DNA from: Bacillus sp. SLBN-46
GTDB taxonomy: Bacteria > Bacillota > Bacilli > Bacillales > Cytobacillaceae
Length of the DNA stretch: 64,000 bases
Assembly: GCF_031453555.1 (NCBI RefSeq)
Contig: NZ_JAVIZM010000001.1
Location: 4,161,001 to 4,225,000 of the forward strand
Reading direction: 5' to 3'
Positions 45,230 to 54,006 of this stretch are shown one piece after another. Position 1 is the first letter of the stretch, and each line of letters begins with the position of its first letter. The translations under genes and the position numbers were made by a program. The notes under the pieces are model-generated. The model did not search any database and was not told the origin of the DNA. It saw only the letters and a program-made list of their open reading frames with translations.

Positions 45230-46849
45230 TTAGCTTTTTCTGAGTACTTCTTTTTGAACTTGTTCGCGTAAGGTCATCTTTAGAAATTTACCAACAGAAG
45301 TTTTCGGTATTTCTTCCAAGAATAGAATGTCATCTGGAATCCACCATTTAGCAAATTGCGGCCTCAAAAAGTCAAATAAATCTTCTTTCACCACTTTGCT
45401 CTTGTATGCCTCTTTTAATACTACACATGCAATCGGTCTTTCCTGCCACTGTTCATGCGGCACGGCCACAACCGCTGCTTCAAAGACTGCTTCATGTGCC
45501 ATCAATGCATTTTCTAAGTCGACAGAGGAAATCCATTCTCCCCCACTTTTAATTAAGTCCTTCGTCCGGTCAACAATTTTTACAAAGCCTTCTTCATCGA
45601 TTGTGACCACATCACCTGTATGAAGCCAACCGTCACGGAAGGCATCTTCTGTTCGTTCATCCTTATAATATTCAGAGGCAATCCACGGTCCTCTAATACA
45701 CAGTTCACCCATTTCTTTCCCATCCCAGGCAACTTCTCCATCCTTACCAACGATTTTGATCTCTAATCCCGGTACAAGAGTCCCCTGCTTGGCTCTTAAC
45801 TCTAATCTTTCCTCTGGTTCTAGTTCTTCTTGGTAGCTTTTTAATGTGGAAATGACAACTAGTGGACTTGTCTCTGTCATCCCATATGCATGCATAAATG
45901 GTACCTTATGCCGTTGTTCAAACGCCTTGATCATTCCTTTCGGTGCAGCAGAGCCTCCACACAGAACTCCTCGTAAACTACTCATATCATAAGTCCCTTC
46001 ATCTAGCTCTTTTAATAATCCTAGCCAAATGGTTGGAACTCCTGCTGTTATGGTTACTCTTTCCTGCTCAATTAACTCTGCAAGCAGCTTTGGAGTAAAG
46101 TATGGTCCCGGCAATACTAAGGATGTCCCAAACCACACGGCCGCAAAAGGCATTCCCCATGCATTGGCATGAAACATAGGAACAACAGGAAGAGCAATAT
46201 CCTTTTCACTCATTGCAGCACTATCAGCTAAGCCCAATGCCATACTGTGGAGAACAATTCCTCTGTGGGAATAAACGACACCCTTTGGATTCCCTGTAGT
46301 AGCGGATGTATAGCACATACCAGCAGAATCATTTTCGTCTATATCATTCGGATATTGAAATTCTGGATTCGCTTCAGCTAAGAGCTTTTCATAATGATAG
46401 ACTGGCGAAAGTGTAGTTTCCGGAAGCTCCTCTTCATCCGTCATAATGATATAGGCTTTTACATTCTTAATATCAGGAGCACATTTTTCAAGTAATGGCA
46501 GAATGTCTGAATCGACTAGGAGAACTTTGTCTTCTGCGTGATTAATAATGTAGGAAATATGCTGGGGGGATAGTCTTATGTTGATGGTATGAAGAACTGC
46601 ACTCATACAAGGAATAGCAAAGTATGCTTCTAAGTGACGGTGATGATTCCACGCTAAGGTACCTACCCGATCTCCTCTTTCTACTCCTAATTTTGTGAGG
46701 CTGTCTGCAAGACGTCTCGTTCGTTCTGCTATTTGCTTATAGGTAAGTCTGTGGATTCCGTTTGCCGTTCTTGAAACTACCTGTTTCTTTGGAAAATACT
46801 TTTCTGCTCTTTCCATCATTTGCGTCATCGTTAAAGGTGTTTGCATCAT
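45230..46849 (-). CDS. Acyl-CoA synthetase (AMP-forming), medium/long-chain type
   Basis: This 539-residue adenylate-forming enzyme has CYTSATTGNPKGVVYSH, HAYGMTETSP, LHTGDVVTIDEEGFV, DRTKDLIKSGGEWIS and EIPKTSVGKFLK with the catalytic lysine. The sequence order and ISSVDLE box resemble AlkK-type fatty-acyl-CoA synthases rather than LcfB. Substrate length cannot be told. The start follows GGAGGGG at eight bases. A perfect 20-bp palindrome lies 35 bp upstream of the start and may be its operator; it does not match the FadR site. Confidence 0.9.
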   Translation of the reverse strand: MMQTPLTMTQMMERAEKYFPKKQVVSRTANGIHRLTYKQIAERTRRLADSLTKLGVERGDRVGTLAWNHHRHLEAYFAIPCMSAVLHTINIRLSPQHISYIINHAEDKVLLVDSDILPLLEKCAPDIKNVKAYIIMTDEEELPETTLSPVYHYEKLLAEANPEFQYPNDIDENDSAGMCYTSATTGNPKGVVYSHRGIVLHSMALGLADSAAMSEKDIALPVVPMFHANAWGMPFAAVWFGTSLVLPGPYFTPKLLAELIEQERVTITAGVPTIWLGLLKELDEGTYDMSSLRGVLCGGSAAPKGMIKAFEQRHKVPFMHAYGMTETSPLVVISTLKSYQEELEPEERLELRAKQGTLVPGLEIKIVGKDGEVAWDGKEMGELCIRGPWIASEYYKDERTEDAFRDGWLHTGDVVTIDEEGFVKIVDRTKDLIKSGGEWISSVDLENALMAHEAVFEAAVVAVPHEQWQERPIACVVLKEAYKSKVVKEDLFDFLRPQFAKWWIPDDILFLEEIPKTSVGKFLKMTLREQVQKEVLRKS

Positions 46850-46883
46850 AGCTATATCCCCTCCATTAATGAAAGCTTCTTAT

Positions 46884-46903
46884 CATCATAGAATTCTATG
46901 ATG
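46884..46903. promoter_or_regulatory. Perfect 20-bp palindrome before the acyl-CoA synthetase gene
   Basis: CATCATAGAATTCTATGATG equals its own reverse complement. It ends 34 bp before the start codon of the synthetase on the minus strand. It differs from the FadR box seen at 17417, so another repressor is implied. Confidence 0.55.
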
Positions 46904-46965
46904 GTCATCCTATTAATTATTCTTCATTCAGATAGATATTTCCTTTATAAAGAACACACCTAAAC

Positions 46966-46994
46966 AAAAAAAGCCCCCTGCTTGTTTAAGCAGG
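46966..46994 (-). terminator. Terminator after hemZ
   Basis: CCTGCTT and AAGCAGG pair around GTTT, followed on the minus strand by GGGGCTTTTTTTG. The stem overlaps the hemZ stop. Confidence 0.88.
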
Positions 46995-48497
46995 AGAACC
47001 TTTTTCGGTGAATAGCTCTTCTAGGATATTTATTTTATCCTCAGTATATTTTTCAAAGCTATCGTTATAAGTTTTAGGATCTTTAGGGTTAGCAAAGTGA
47101 GTGATTTTTCCGCTTAATGGGTCAATAAATTTACTCGCTGCCCCACAGCCGAGCCCGATGATTGTTTGCTGTTCCTCCATAATCATAATATTATAGATAC
47201 TTTCTTGATTTGGAAGAGAATAGCCAACATTCTCTAGATTACCAAGGATGTTCTTTTGACGGTATAAATAATATGGCACATAACCATGTGTGGTTGTCCA
47301 ATCTTGGGCTAGCCCCATCATCTTTTCGACCTCTTCACGATCTGCTACCTTATACTTTTGTTTGTTCTTGGTCATTTCTGATGCTCGCTTGAATGAAAGT
47401 GTATGAACAGTTAGTGATTCAGGCATTAACTTCTCTGTCTCGGCCAAAGAGTGAGTAAATTCAGGAATCCCTTCACCAGGGAGACCAATAATTAAATCCA
47501 TATTAATATTATTCATGCCCATTTCACGAGCTAAGTGATATTTATTAATCGTTTCGGTTACCGTATGATGTCTGCCAATGGCTTTCAACGTCTCCTGCGT
47601 ATATGACTGCGGATTGATACTAATCCGGTCAATATTCCACTTCTTTAAGACTTCTAACTTTTCAGGAGTAATGGTATCAGGACGTCCGGCCTCAACTGTA
47701 ATTTCACGAATGTTTTCTACATCAGGAAAGGACATATACATTTCTTCATATAGCATATCCATCTCTTCAGCAGTAATACTCGTTGGGGTACCTCCCCCAT
47801 AATATACAGTGGTGATACGAACACCTTTTTCTTTTAACCATGCTCCAATTTTCTTCATTTCGTAATGGAGTCCACCCAGAAAGGAATCCACAGATCCTTG
47901 ACGTCCATTGATTGCATAGGCAGGAAAAGTGCAGTACGCACATTTCGTCGGACAAAATGGGATGCCAATATAAATACTGACTTCTTTTTGAAGCGAGTAG
48001 AGATCTGGAACGACAGTAAGCTGACGGTCGACAATGTGCTGCATGAGTTCAATTTTCTCATCAGATATTAAATAATCATCCTTTAATTGCTTATGAGCGT
48101 CCCTTAATGGAATCCCTTCTTGAACTTTTCGATGAAGTATTTTGGTTGGTCTTACTCCCGTTAAAATACCCCATTTTTGGATAATACCTGTAAAGTCCTG
48201 CAAAACGGATAAATAGACATGTGCAACCGCATTTTTTATTTGCTTAAAGTTTTCCTTTTCGGAATTTGTGGGGGACCACTCTTTTTCATATTCAGAAACT
48301 AGTACTTTTCCTTCTTGATCTTTTAACTCAGCAGAAACAGAAATAATATCCTGAACAGTCATATTAAACTCTATACATATATCCGCGTCCTCACTTCTTG
48401 CTTTTATAATCTGCGACTCTTCAAAGAACAAATTAGCAATCAACTGAAGTGGACGATTAAATCTTTCATCTTCTAAACCTATTATAGAAATTCGCAA
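46986..48497 (-). CDS. hemZ: Oxygen-independent coproporphyrinogen III oxidase-like HemZ (radical SAM)
   Basis: This 503-residue radical SAM protein has the cluster motif CPTKCAYCTFPAYAI, then YYGGGTPTSI, VEAGRPDTI, NPQSYTQETLKAIGRHHT and GLPGEGIPEFTHSL. HemZ is a HemN relative linked to anaerobic heme synthesis; in vitro activity is debated in the family. The start is TTG at 48497, giving MRISIIGLEDERF, after AGAGGTGAT. The longer frame to 48557 crosses a hairpin repeat and is unlikely. It is monocistronic with its own terminator. Confidence 0.92.
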   Translation of the reverse strand: MRISIIGLEDERFNRPLQLIANLFFEESQIIKARSEDADICIEFNMTVQDIISVSAELKDQEGKVLVSEYEKEWSPTNSEKENFKQIKNAVAHVYLSVLQDFTGIIQKWGILTGVRPTKILHRKVQEGIPLRDAHKQLKDDYLISDEKIELMQHIVDRQLTVVPDLYSLQKEVSIYIGIPFCPTKCAYCTFPAYAINGRQGSVDSFLGGLHYEMKKIGAWLKEKGVRITTVYYGGGTPTSITAEEMDMLYEEMYMSFPDVENIREITVEAGRPDTITPEKLEVLKKWNIDRISINPQSYTQETLKAIGRHHTVTETINKYHLAREMGMNNINMDLIIGLPGEGIPEFTHSLAETEKLMPESLTVHTLSFKRASEMTKNKQKYKVADREEVEKMMGLAQDWTTTHGYVPYYLYRQKNILGNLENVGYSLPNQESIYNIMIMEEQQTIIGLGCGAASKFIDPLSGKITHFANPKDPKTYNDSFEKYTEDKINILEELFTEKGSPA

Positions 48498-48512
48498 AAA
48501 ATCACCTCTAGG

Positions 48513-48549
48513 AAAAAGCAGAAGCGCCTTAACCGGCGCCCAAGCTTTT
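48513..48549 (-). repeat. Short GC-rich hairpin element in the hemZ leader
   Basis: AAAAGC...GCTTTT forms an outer stem and GCGCC...GGCGC an inner stem around TTAACC. The sequence looks like a reduced copy of the AAAGCGCAAGCG-type Bacillus repeat at 60083. On the minus strand it ends in T5 directly before the hemZ ribosome site, so it could act as an attenuator. Confidence 0.5.
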
Positions 48550-48622
48550 CGTCTCAATCTCCCTTAAGTGTACAAAATCAACAAAATAAGGTCAATACGG
48601 TGGAAATTATTCACTCTCTTCT

Positions 48623-48660
48623 AAAAAAAATATCAAAGGCAATTGCCAATGATATTTTTT
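48623..48660 (-). terminator. Terminator after yhaX
   Basis: AAAAAATATCA and TGATATTTTTT form the outer stem and GGCAATTGCC the inner, followed on the minus strand by a T-rich tail. Confidence 0.8.
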
Positions 48661-48664
48661 CAAA

Positions 48665-49534
48665 TTAGTTTTTGATAATCTTCATTTTTCTTAAAAACTC
48701 AATTGGCTGTTGCTTTCGAAAGTGTTCTTTCACCATATAAGCTACACCATTTTCATTTTCCGATCTAGTTACCCAATCCGAAGCCTTTTTCACTTTGAAA
48801 TCGGCATTCCACATGGAAACCCCAAGGCCAACCGCCTCAATCAACGGAATATCATCGGTTCCATCACCGATATAAACCATTTCACCTAAACGAATTCCTA
48901 ATTGACTTCCTAGGTAGGTTAATCCGTCTAGCTTGGAGACACCTGTTGGAACGATGTCTAAACGTAGTGAATCTAGTTCAATGATATCAATTTCATTAAA
49001 CATTTTACCCAATGCCGTCTTCGCATCAAGGAGATCATGCTTGCTTTCGAAATAAACCTCTATCTTTGGCGGTGTTACTGGCTGGTCATGTAAGTACTCA
49101 CTTAGAGATGATACAAACTGCTGCGAATAAAACATGGGATCACCTGAAGTGAAGATGGTTTTTGCTAACAGTTGATTGTTTAATTTAAATTTATTGGCTA
49201 AAGAAAATTGTTCATGAACCAAACGAATTTGGCATGGTAATGCCTCTAAAAAGCGGATTGTATCATAGGTAATATCCTCATTAATTCTTTGTACATACAC
49301 TGGTTTTTCGGCAGAGCTTGCAATGAAAGCACCTTGATGGGTAATAAGTGGTGATTTTATTTTTAACGCTTTGGCTACCTTTTTTGCTGAAGGAAAACTA
49401 CGTGAAGTGACAAGCGTGACATAAATGCCTTTTTGTTGTACATACTCAATAGCTTCTTTAGTTGATTTATGAATTTTTCCATTCGTTTGAAGAAGCGTAC
49501 CATCAATATTTAACGCAAGTAAGCGATAAATCAT
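48665..49534 (-). CDS. yhaX: HAD superfamily Cof-type protein YhaX, nucleophile replaced
   Basis: This 289-residue protein has the Cof-type HAD fold: motif I region LLALNIDGTLL, motif II VTLVTSRSF, motif III near GVSKLDGL and motif IV VYIGDGTDDIPLIEA. In active HAD enzymes motif I is DxDGT, with the first Asp as nucleophile. Here it is NxDGT, and recalled B. subtilis YhaX shows the same change. The protein is thus probably not a standard phosphatase. B. subtilis YhaX is a mother-cell spore-coat protein. The ribosome site is AGGGGGC. Confidence 0.88.
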   Translation of the reverse strand: MIYRLLALNIDGTLLQTNGKIHKSTKEAIEYVQQKGIYVTLVTSRSFPSAKKVAKALKIKSPLITHQGAFIASSAEKPVYVQRINEDITYDTIRFLEALPCQIRLVHEQFSLANKFKLNNQLLAKTIFTSGDPMFYSQQFVSSLSEYLHDQPVTPPKIEVYFESKHDLLDAKTALGKMFNEIDIIELDSLRLDIVPTGVSKLDGLTYLGSQLGIRLGEMVYIGDGTDDIPLIEAVGLGVSMWNADFKVKKASDWVTRSENENGVAYMVKEHFRKQQPIEFLRKMKIIKN

Positions 49535-49636
49535 TAATTTGCCCCCTGTCCTTGGTGAAATTGCCTTATTACACTTTTATGACTTTTCACTTCTGAATAG
49601 AACAGTACAAAAAAAAGAGAGCTCAATGAGGGATAG

Positions 49637-49667
49637 AAAAAGACCCTCGGTTCAAGCCGAGGGTCTT
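49637..49667 (-). terminator. Terminator after yheA
   Basis: AAGACCCTCGG and CCGAGGGTCTT form an 11-bp perfect stem with a 6-nt loop, followed on the minus strand by T4. Confidence 0.92.
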
Positions 49668-49678
49668 TGGGTGGGAGC

Positions 49679-50026
49679 TTACATTTTTCCGTATAAATCC
49701 TCTAATGGTTTCATAATGATTTGATTTAATTCACCAATAATCATACTCATCCGCTGTTCCGCCTGCATCAGATTGGCAATTTTAGGATTCTGCTGAACGA
49801 GTCCAACTGTGGACTGTGCCTGTTGAATTTCTTGCTCAGAAATATCTTGGCCCATCATCTGCTTTTGGGATAAGTCCATTTGAATTTGACGAAATTGATC
49901 AAACATTTGCTTTGCTTGAGGATCTGCGTTAACTACTTTATACGCCTCTTGTAATTGAGTATACTCAGCACTTTGGCGGATCGCTGTTTCTAAAGCATAA
50001 GCGGTATCATGTAAATTCACTGCCAC
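49679..50026 (-). CDS. yheA: YlbF/YmcA family protein YheA
   Basis: This 115-residue helical protein has AYALETAIRQSAEYTQLQEA, DPQAKQMFDQFRQIQMDLS and the C-terminal GELNQIIMKPLEDLYGKM, the YheA branch of the YlbF/YmcA family. YlbF and YmcA work with YaaT to steer RNase Y; YheA itself is not assigned. The start is GTG at 50026 after GAAGGAGTG. It diverges from the yheD/yheC cluster, as in B. subtilis. Confidence 0.88.
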   Translation of the reverse strand: MAVNLHDTAYALETAIRQSAEYTQLQEAYKVVNADPQAKQMFDQFRQIQMDLSQKQMMGQDISEQEIQQAQSTVGLVQQNPKIANLMQAEQRMSMIIGELNQIIMKPLEDLYGKM

Positions 50027-50178
50027 TTTCGTTCACTCCTTCTTTTGAATAACAATTCCTAACAACTATAACAAACTATTCCGATAAACGCGAGAATGTT
50101 AAAATCACCTTACCGATTGAATGAACATACCATACTATATCAGCAAATACCCAGAAGCCAAGTAAATGAGGAGTGTGT

Positions 50179-51564
50179 ATGTCAGTTCCGTTAATCCCCA
50201 TTACGATGAATCCAACAAAAATGAATAATGAAAACAAGTATCTTTTACAAATATCAGATTCATTAGTTGCTCATTTCCAATTAAATAGAGGGCAGCGTAT
50301 AAAAGTAACGCTCGGACAAAAAACAATACCCATGTATGTGCAGCAAATCGCAGGAGCAGTGAAAGAATTATTTTTATCTGAATCTACGCTCAAAGAATTT
50401 CATCTTCCAATTAGAAAATTTACATTCCAAGCCATGTATCAACCGGACAATCAAGAACTAACCCTCGGACCTATCATTGGTTTATTAACCAATTTACATT
50501 CCACTAACACTAGTGACATTCATTTTCGTTCCATCCATGCCTTCTGTGAAGAGCTGCATCAGGAAGTAACTGAGCGTGGTGGTTTTTTTTACGTGTTTAC
50601 TTTTGATCAACCTATGGGCAAAGGGTATTATTTTGAAAATGGCAAATGGACCTTAGCTAAACTCCCTTTACCAAATGTGATTTATAACCGTATACACTCT
50701 AGAAGACTCGAGAAACAGAAGTCTTACCTGGCGTTTCGCCAAAGACTCGAACAATTGATGATTCCTTTATTTAATGACCGCTTTCTTTCCAAATGGGAAA
50801 TTTATGAACATGTAAAGGAAGAAAATCAGCTTACACCTTTTATTCCGGAGACTATACTCTTTTCTAAAGATCATCTGAAAAAGTTCGCTAATAAATATCA
50901 GACGGTATTCCTAAAGCCTATCCATGGAAGTCAAGGAAGAAACATTATTAAAATAATCAAAAATACTAAAGAAAACCACTATACACTTCAAACCTCCTTA
51001 TCTTTTCCGTTAAAAGATTTGTTAGCACAGTATACCATTGACGAGATTTATCAACTTTTAAAGCCCATACTTAATAATCACATCTATATTATTCAGCAGG
51101 GCATTGACTTATTCACCCACAACTCTTGTGCAGTGGACTTTAGAGTCTTGTGCCACAAAAACTTAAATGACGATTGGAAGGTAACTTCAACAGTAGCACG
51201 AATTGCAGCAGAACAGGAATTTGTATCCAATATCGCAAGAGGGGGAACCATTACGAGACCTATTTATGCATTACAGAATGGGATGACTCAAAAAAAGGCG
51301 GTAGAGGCTATTGCCCTTATGAAGGAATTAGCCATTGAGACGGCTTCAGTCATTAGCCGTCATACTGAAGGTTTGTTTGGTGAACTTGGTATTGATATAG
51401 GAATAGATCAATCTGGTAAACCTTGGTTAATTGAAGTGAATTCTAAGCCTTCCAAGAACTTTGAGGATGGTTTAGGGAAAATTAGACCGTCTGCCAAAGC
51501 AATCATTCAATTTTGCACAGAGCTTGCTTTTGACTTTGCGGTAGTGAAGGAGGATTTTACTTGA
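50179..51564 (+). CDS. yheD: YheD-type ATP-grasp protein, copy 1
   Basis: This 461-residue protein has an N-terminal domain of about 190 residues and a C-terminal YheC/D ATP-grasp domain. Its ATP-grasp landmarks are FLKPIHGSQGRNIIKI and GELGIDIGIDQSGKPWLIEVNSKP. YheC and YheD are coat-associated in B. subtilis spores; the ligase reaction is unknown. ATG at 50179 follows GAGGAG. Its stop overlaps the next gene by four bases (TTGA). First of four tandem paralogues. Confidence 0.87.
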   Translation: MSVPLIPITMNPTKMNNENKYLLQISDSLVAHFQLNRGQRIKVTLGQKTIPMYVQQIAGAVKELFLSESTLKEFHLPIRKFTFQAMYQPDNQELTLGPIIGLLTNLHSTNTSDIHFRSIHAFCEELHQEVTERGGFFYVFTFDQPMGKGYYFENGKWTLAKLPLPNVIYNRIHSRRLEKQKSYLAFRQRLEQLMIPLFNDRFLSKWEIYEHVKEENQLTPFIPETILFSKDHLKKFANKYQTVFLKPIHGSQGRNIIKIIKNTKENHYTLQTSLSFPLKDLLAQYTIDEIYQLLKPILNNHIYIIQQGIDLFTHNSCAVDFRVLCHKNLNDDWKVTSTVARIAAEQEFVSNIARGGTITRPIYALQNGMTQKKAVEAIALMKELAIETASVISRHTEGLFGELGIDIGIDQSGKPWLIEVNSKPSKNFEDGLGKIRPSAKAIIQFCTELAFDFAVVKEDFT

Positions 51565-52664
51565 TTACGCTTGGGATAATGACTTTAACTATGGATAGTG
51601 AACAGTCTTATATTAACGATATAGCTCGTCATGCTAAAGAATGCCAAATGGAGGTTTTCCGTTTCTCTCCATTCCTGATTGATCCACACACGTTAATGGT
51701 TAGCGGGAGAAAATATCACCCCATGGACCAATCATGGGTAGAATGTGAATGTCCGGTTCCTCCCATTATTTATGATCGATGCTTTTACGGAGATGATGAC
51801 CATTCCAAACAATGCATGCCAATTGTCTCCTGGCTAAAAAGCAGACAGGAGTTTATTTTTTTAGGATATGGATTACCAAATAAACTTGAATTGTATCATT
51901 CATTGAAAGAAACACTTCTATCTTCCTATCTTCCTGAAAGTCAAGCCGTATCAGACCCATCCATAATCATAAAAAAATTATCTTCCATTCAAAGAATTAT
52001 TTTAAAGCCAGTTAACGGGTCACAAGGGTACGGTATTTACTACTTAAAGAGGAATGAAAAAAGCTATCAAGTAAAAACAGAAAAAAACAAAAAAATTATT
52101 ACGCGAATTTTTCCAAATGAAACGAAACTTCTCCTATGGCTAAACACATTGCTAAAAAAGCATAAGTATCTACTACAACCCTATCTAGAGTTATCCAATA
52201 ATGAATTACAGCCATTCGATATACGCGTTCTTCTTCAAAAAAATGAAAAAGGCGGTTGGGTTGAACGTGGCAGAGGGGTTCGTGTAGGCAGTACTGGGGG
52301 AATCTTATCAAACTTAAGTGCTGGTGGGTCTGTGTTCCCTTTTAATACTTGGCTAAAAACGATACCAACTATAACTGCTGGGTATATCCGACAAGAATTA
52401 AATTATATTCTCACGAACCTCCCATCCATTTTAGAACAAGAATTTATGCCTTTATTTGAAATAGGAGTGGATATAGGCATGGCAAAAAATGGAGGTTTAT
52501 GGATTCTTGATATGAATTCAAAACCAGGAAGAAAGGTTCTCTTACAAACCCAACCCGATGTTCAGGAGGTACTCTCTCGCGCTCCCCTTCTTTATGGAAA
52601 ATACCTTTCTCAGTCGGAAGAAACAGAAAGGAAGATCTATTATGAGAAAACATTATCTCATTGA
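51561..52664 (+). CDS. yheC: YheC-type ATP-grasp protein, copy 1
   Basis: This 367-residue protein lacks the extra N-terminal domain of YheD and begins MITLGIMTLTMDSEQSYI. ATP-grasp landmarks are LKPVNGSQGYGIYYL and EIGVDIGMAKNGGLWILDMN. The start is TTG at 51561, seven bases after AAGGAGG and overlapping the previous stop, a clear translational coupling. The length matches B. subtilis YheC (363 aa). Confidence 0.87.
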   Translation: MITLGIMTLTMDSEQSYINDIARHAKECQMEVFRFSPFLIDPHTLMVSGRKYHPMDQSWVECECPVPPIIYDRCFYGDDDHSKQCMPIVSWLKSRQEFIFLGYGLPNKLELYHSLKETLLSSYLPESQAVSDPSIIIKKLSSIQRIILKPVNGSQGYGIYYLKRNEKSYQVKTEKNKKIITRIFPNETKLLLWLNTLLKKHKYLLQPYLELSNNELQPFDIRVLLQKNEKGGWVERGRGVRVGSTGGILSNLSAGGSVFPFNTWLKTIPTITAGYIRQELNYILTNLPSILEQEFMPLFEIGVDIGMAKNGGLWILDMNSKPGRKVLLQTQPDVQEVLSRAPLLYGKYLSQSEETERKIYYEKTLSH

Positions 52665-54006
52665 GGTAGTTGAAAATGACCAAATGGTTGTTTTTTGTCC
52701 ATCAGCTTTACTTCGAAACAAACAAATAACAAGTATTGCTTTTGGTTCAAAATCTGTAGAGGTGGATTTCCTTCCTCATCCAGACAATGAAGAGACAATC
52801 GTAATGAGTAGGAGAATTCAAAAAGCCATTAAGCTCCCCTCCTTTAAGATTTCCCTTCATGCGTTCATAGACAATCAAATCCTCTCCATCGGTCCACTTG
52901 TGGGCATATTTACGTCAGGTTTTACAACCGATCCATTACTTCCAATGGGTGACAGGACGACTTTTTTTGCAAAACTGCTCTCTGTTAATAAAACCGTAGG
53001 TGCCTTACCTTTTGTCTTTGGAGAACAGCATATTAATTGGGAACATGGAACCATTGAGGGATATTTTTATCATCAACATTCTTGGGAAACAGTGGATGTG
53101 CCATTTCCAAATGTAATTTACGACCGCCTTCCCAATAGGAGAAGTGAAGGAAATCCTAAATTAATTTTGGTTAGGGACAGATTGCAAAAGGAATATCTTA
53201 TTCCGTGGTATAATCCAGGATTCTTTAATAAGCTTGATATTTACGAGCGACTTCAACAGGACACATCTGTGACAAGCTATCTTCCTGAAACCTTTCCTTT
53301 TATCTCTTTTTCTATTATTGAAACCATGTTATCCAAATATGGTCATATTTTTATAAAGCCCAAAAATGGCAGCCTAGGATTAGGTGTTCATCAAATTATC
53401 TATGACAAATTAACGGATGATTATTATTGTCGATACCAGGACAGAGAAGGAACAAACCGCTTGCGCAAATTCTCTACTATTGAAAAACTGTTCAACTCTG
53501 TCTTTGCGAATCAATCGCTTGAAAACATGATAGTTCAACAAGGCATTCCCTTGCTCAGAAACGAACAGCGTTCTATGGACTTTCGTGTTCATACGAATAA
53601 AGACGAATTTGGGAAATGGCATTTGACCGCGATTGCTGCAAAAATTGCAGGTCCGGGCAGCGTGACAACACATGCCAGGAGTGGTGGAGAAATTAAAACA
53701 CTGGAAGAGATTTTTTCGAAAGAAGAATGCCATTTATACACAGAAAAGTTGACTACCGCAGCTCTGATACTGAGTTCGGCTCTTGATCAAGTAATTGAAG
53801 GAATTATTGGTGAGATTGGATTTGATTTAGGGATTGATCGTAATGGAGAAGTTTGGCTTTTTGAGGCCAATTCAAAACCAGGCCGATCCATTTTTAGTCA
53901 TCCTGAATTAGAGGAGTTTGATTTGCTAACCCGAAAGCTTTCGATTGCATTTGCCGTTTTTCTTACCGAGCAATCCTTGTTACACCCTGAGGAACTGTTC
54001 AAATGA
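52642..54006 (+). CDS. YheD-type ATP-grasp protein, copy 2
   Basis: This 454-residue protein starts MRKHYLIEVVENDQMVVF. It has the YheD N-terminal domain (SIGPLVGIFTSGF) and ATP-grasp landmarks FIKPKNGSLGLGVHQI and EIGFDLGIDRNGEVWLFEAN. ATG at 52642 lies inside the end of the preceding gene (23-bp overlap), after AAAGGA. The longer frame from 52558 has no ribosome site. It is a diverged duplicate of the first gene. Confidence 0.86.
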   Translation: MRKHYLIEVVENDQMVVFCPSALLRNKQITSIAFGSKSVEVDFLPHPDNEETIVMSRRIQKAIKLPSFKISLHAFIDNQILSIGPLVGIFTSGFTTDPLLPMGDRTTFFAKLLSVNKTVGALPFVFGEQHINWEHGTIEGYFYHQHSWETVDVPFPNVIYDRLPNRRSEGNPKLILVRDRLQKEYLIPWYNPGFFNKLDIYERLQQDTSVTSYLPETFPFISFSIIETMLSKYGHIFIKPKNGSLGLGVHQIIYDKLTDDYYCRYQDREGTNRLRKFSTIEKLFNSVFANQSLENMIVQQGIPLLRNEQRSMDFRVHTNKDEFGKWHLTAIAAKIAGPGSVTTHARSGGEIKTLEEIFSKEECHLYTEKLTTAALILSSALDQVIEGIIGEIGFDLGIDRNGEVWLFEANSKPGRSIFSHPELEEFDLLTRKLSIAFAVFLTEQSLLHPEELFK

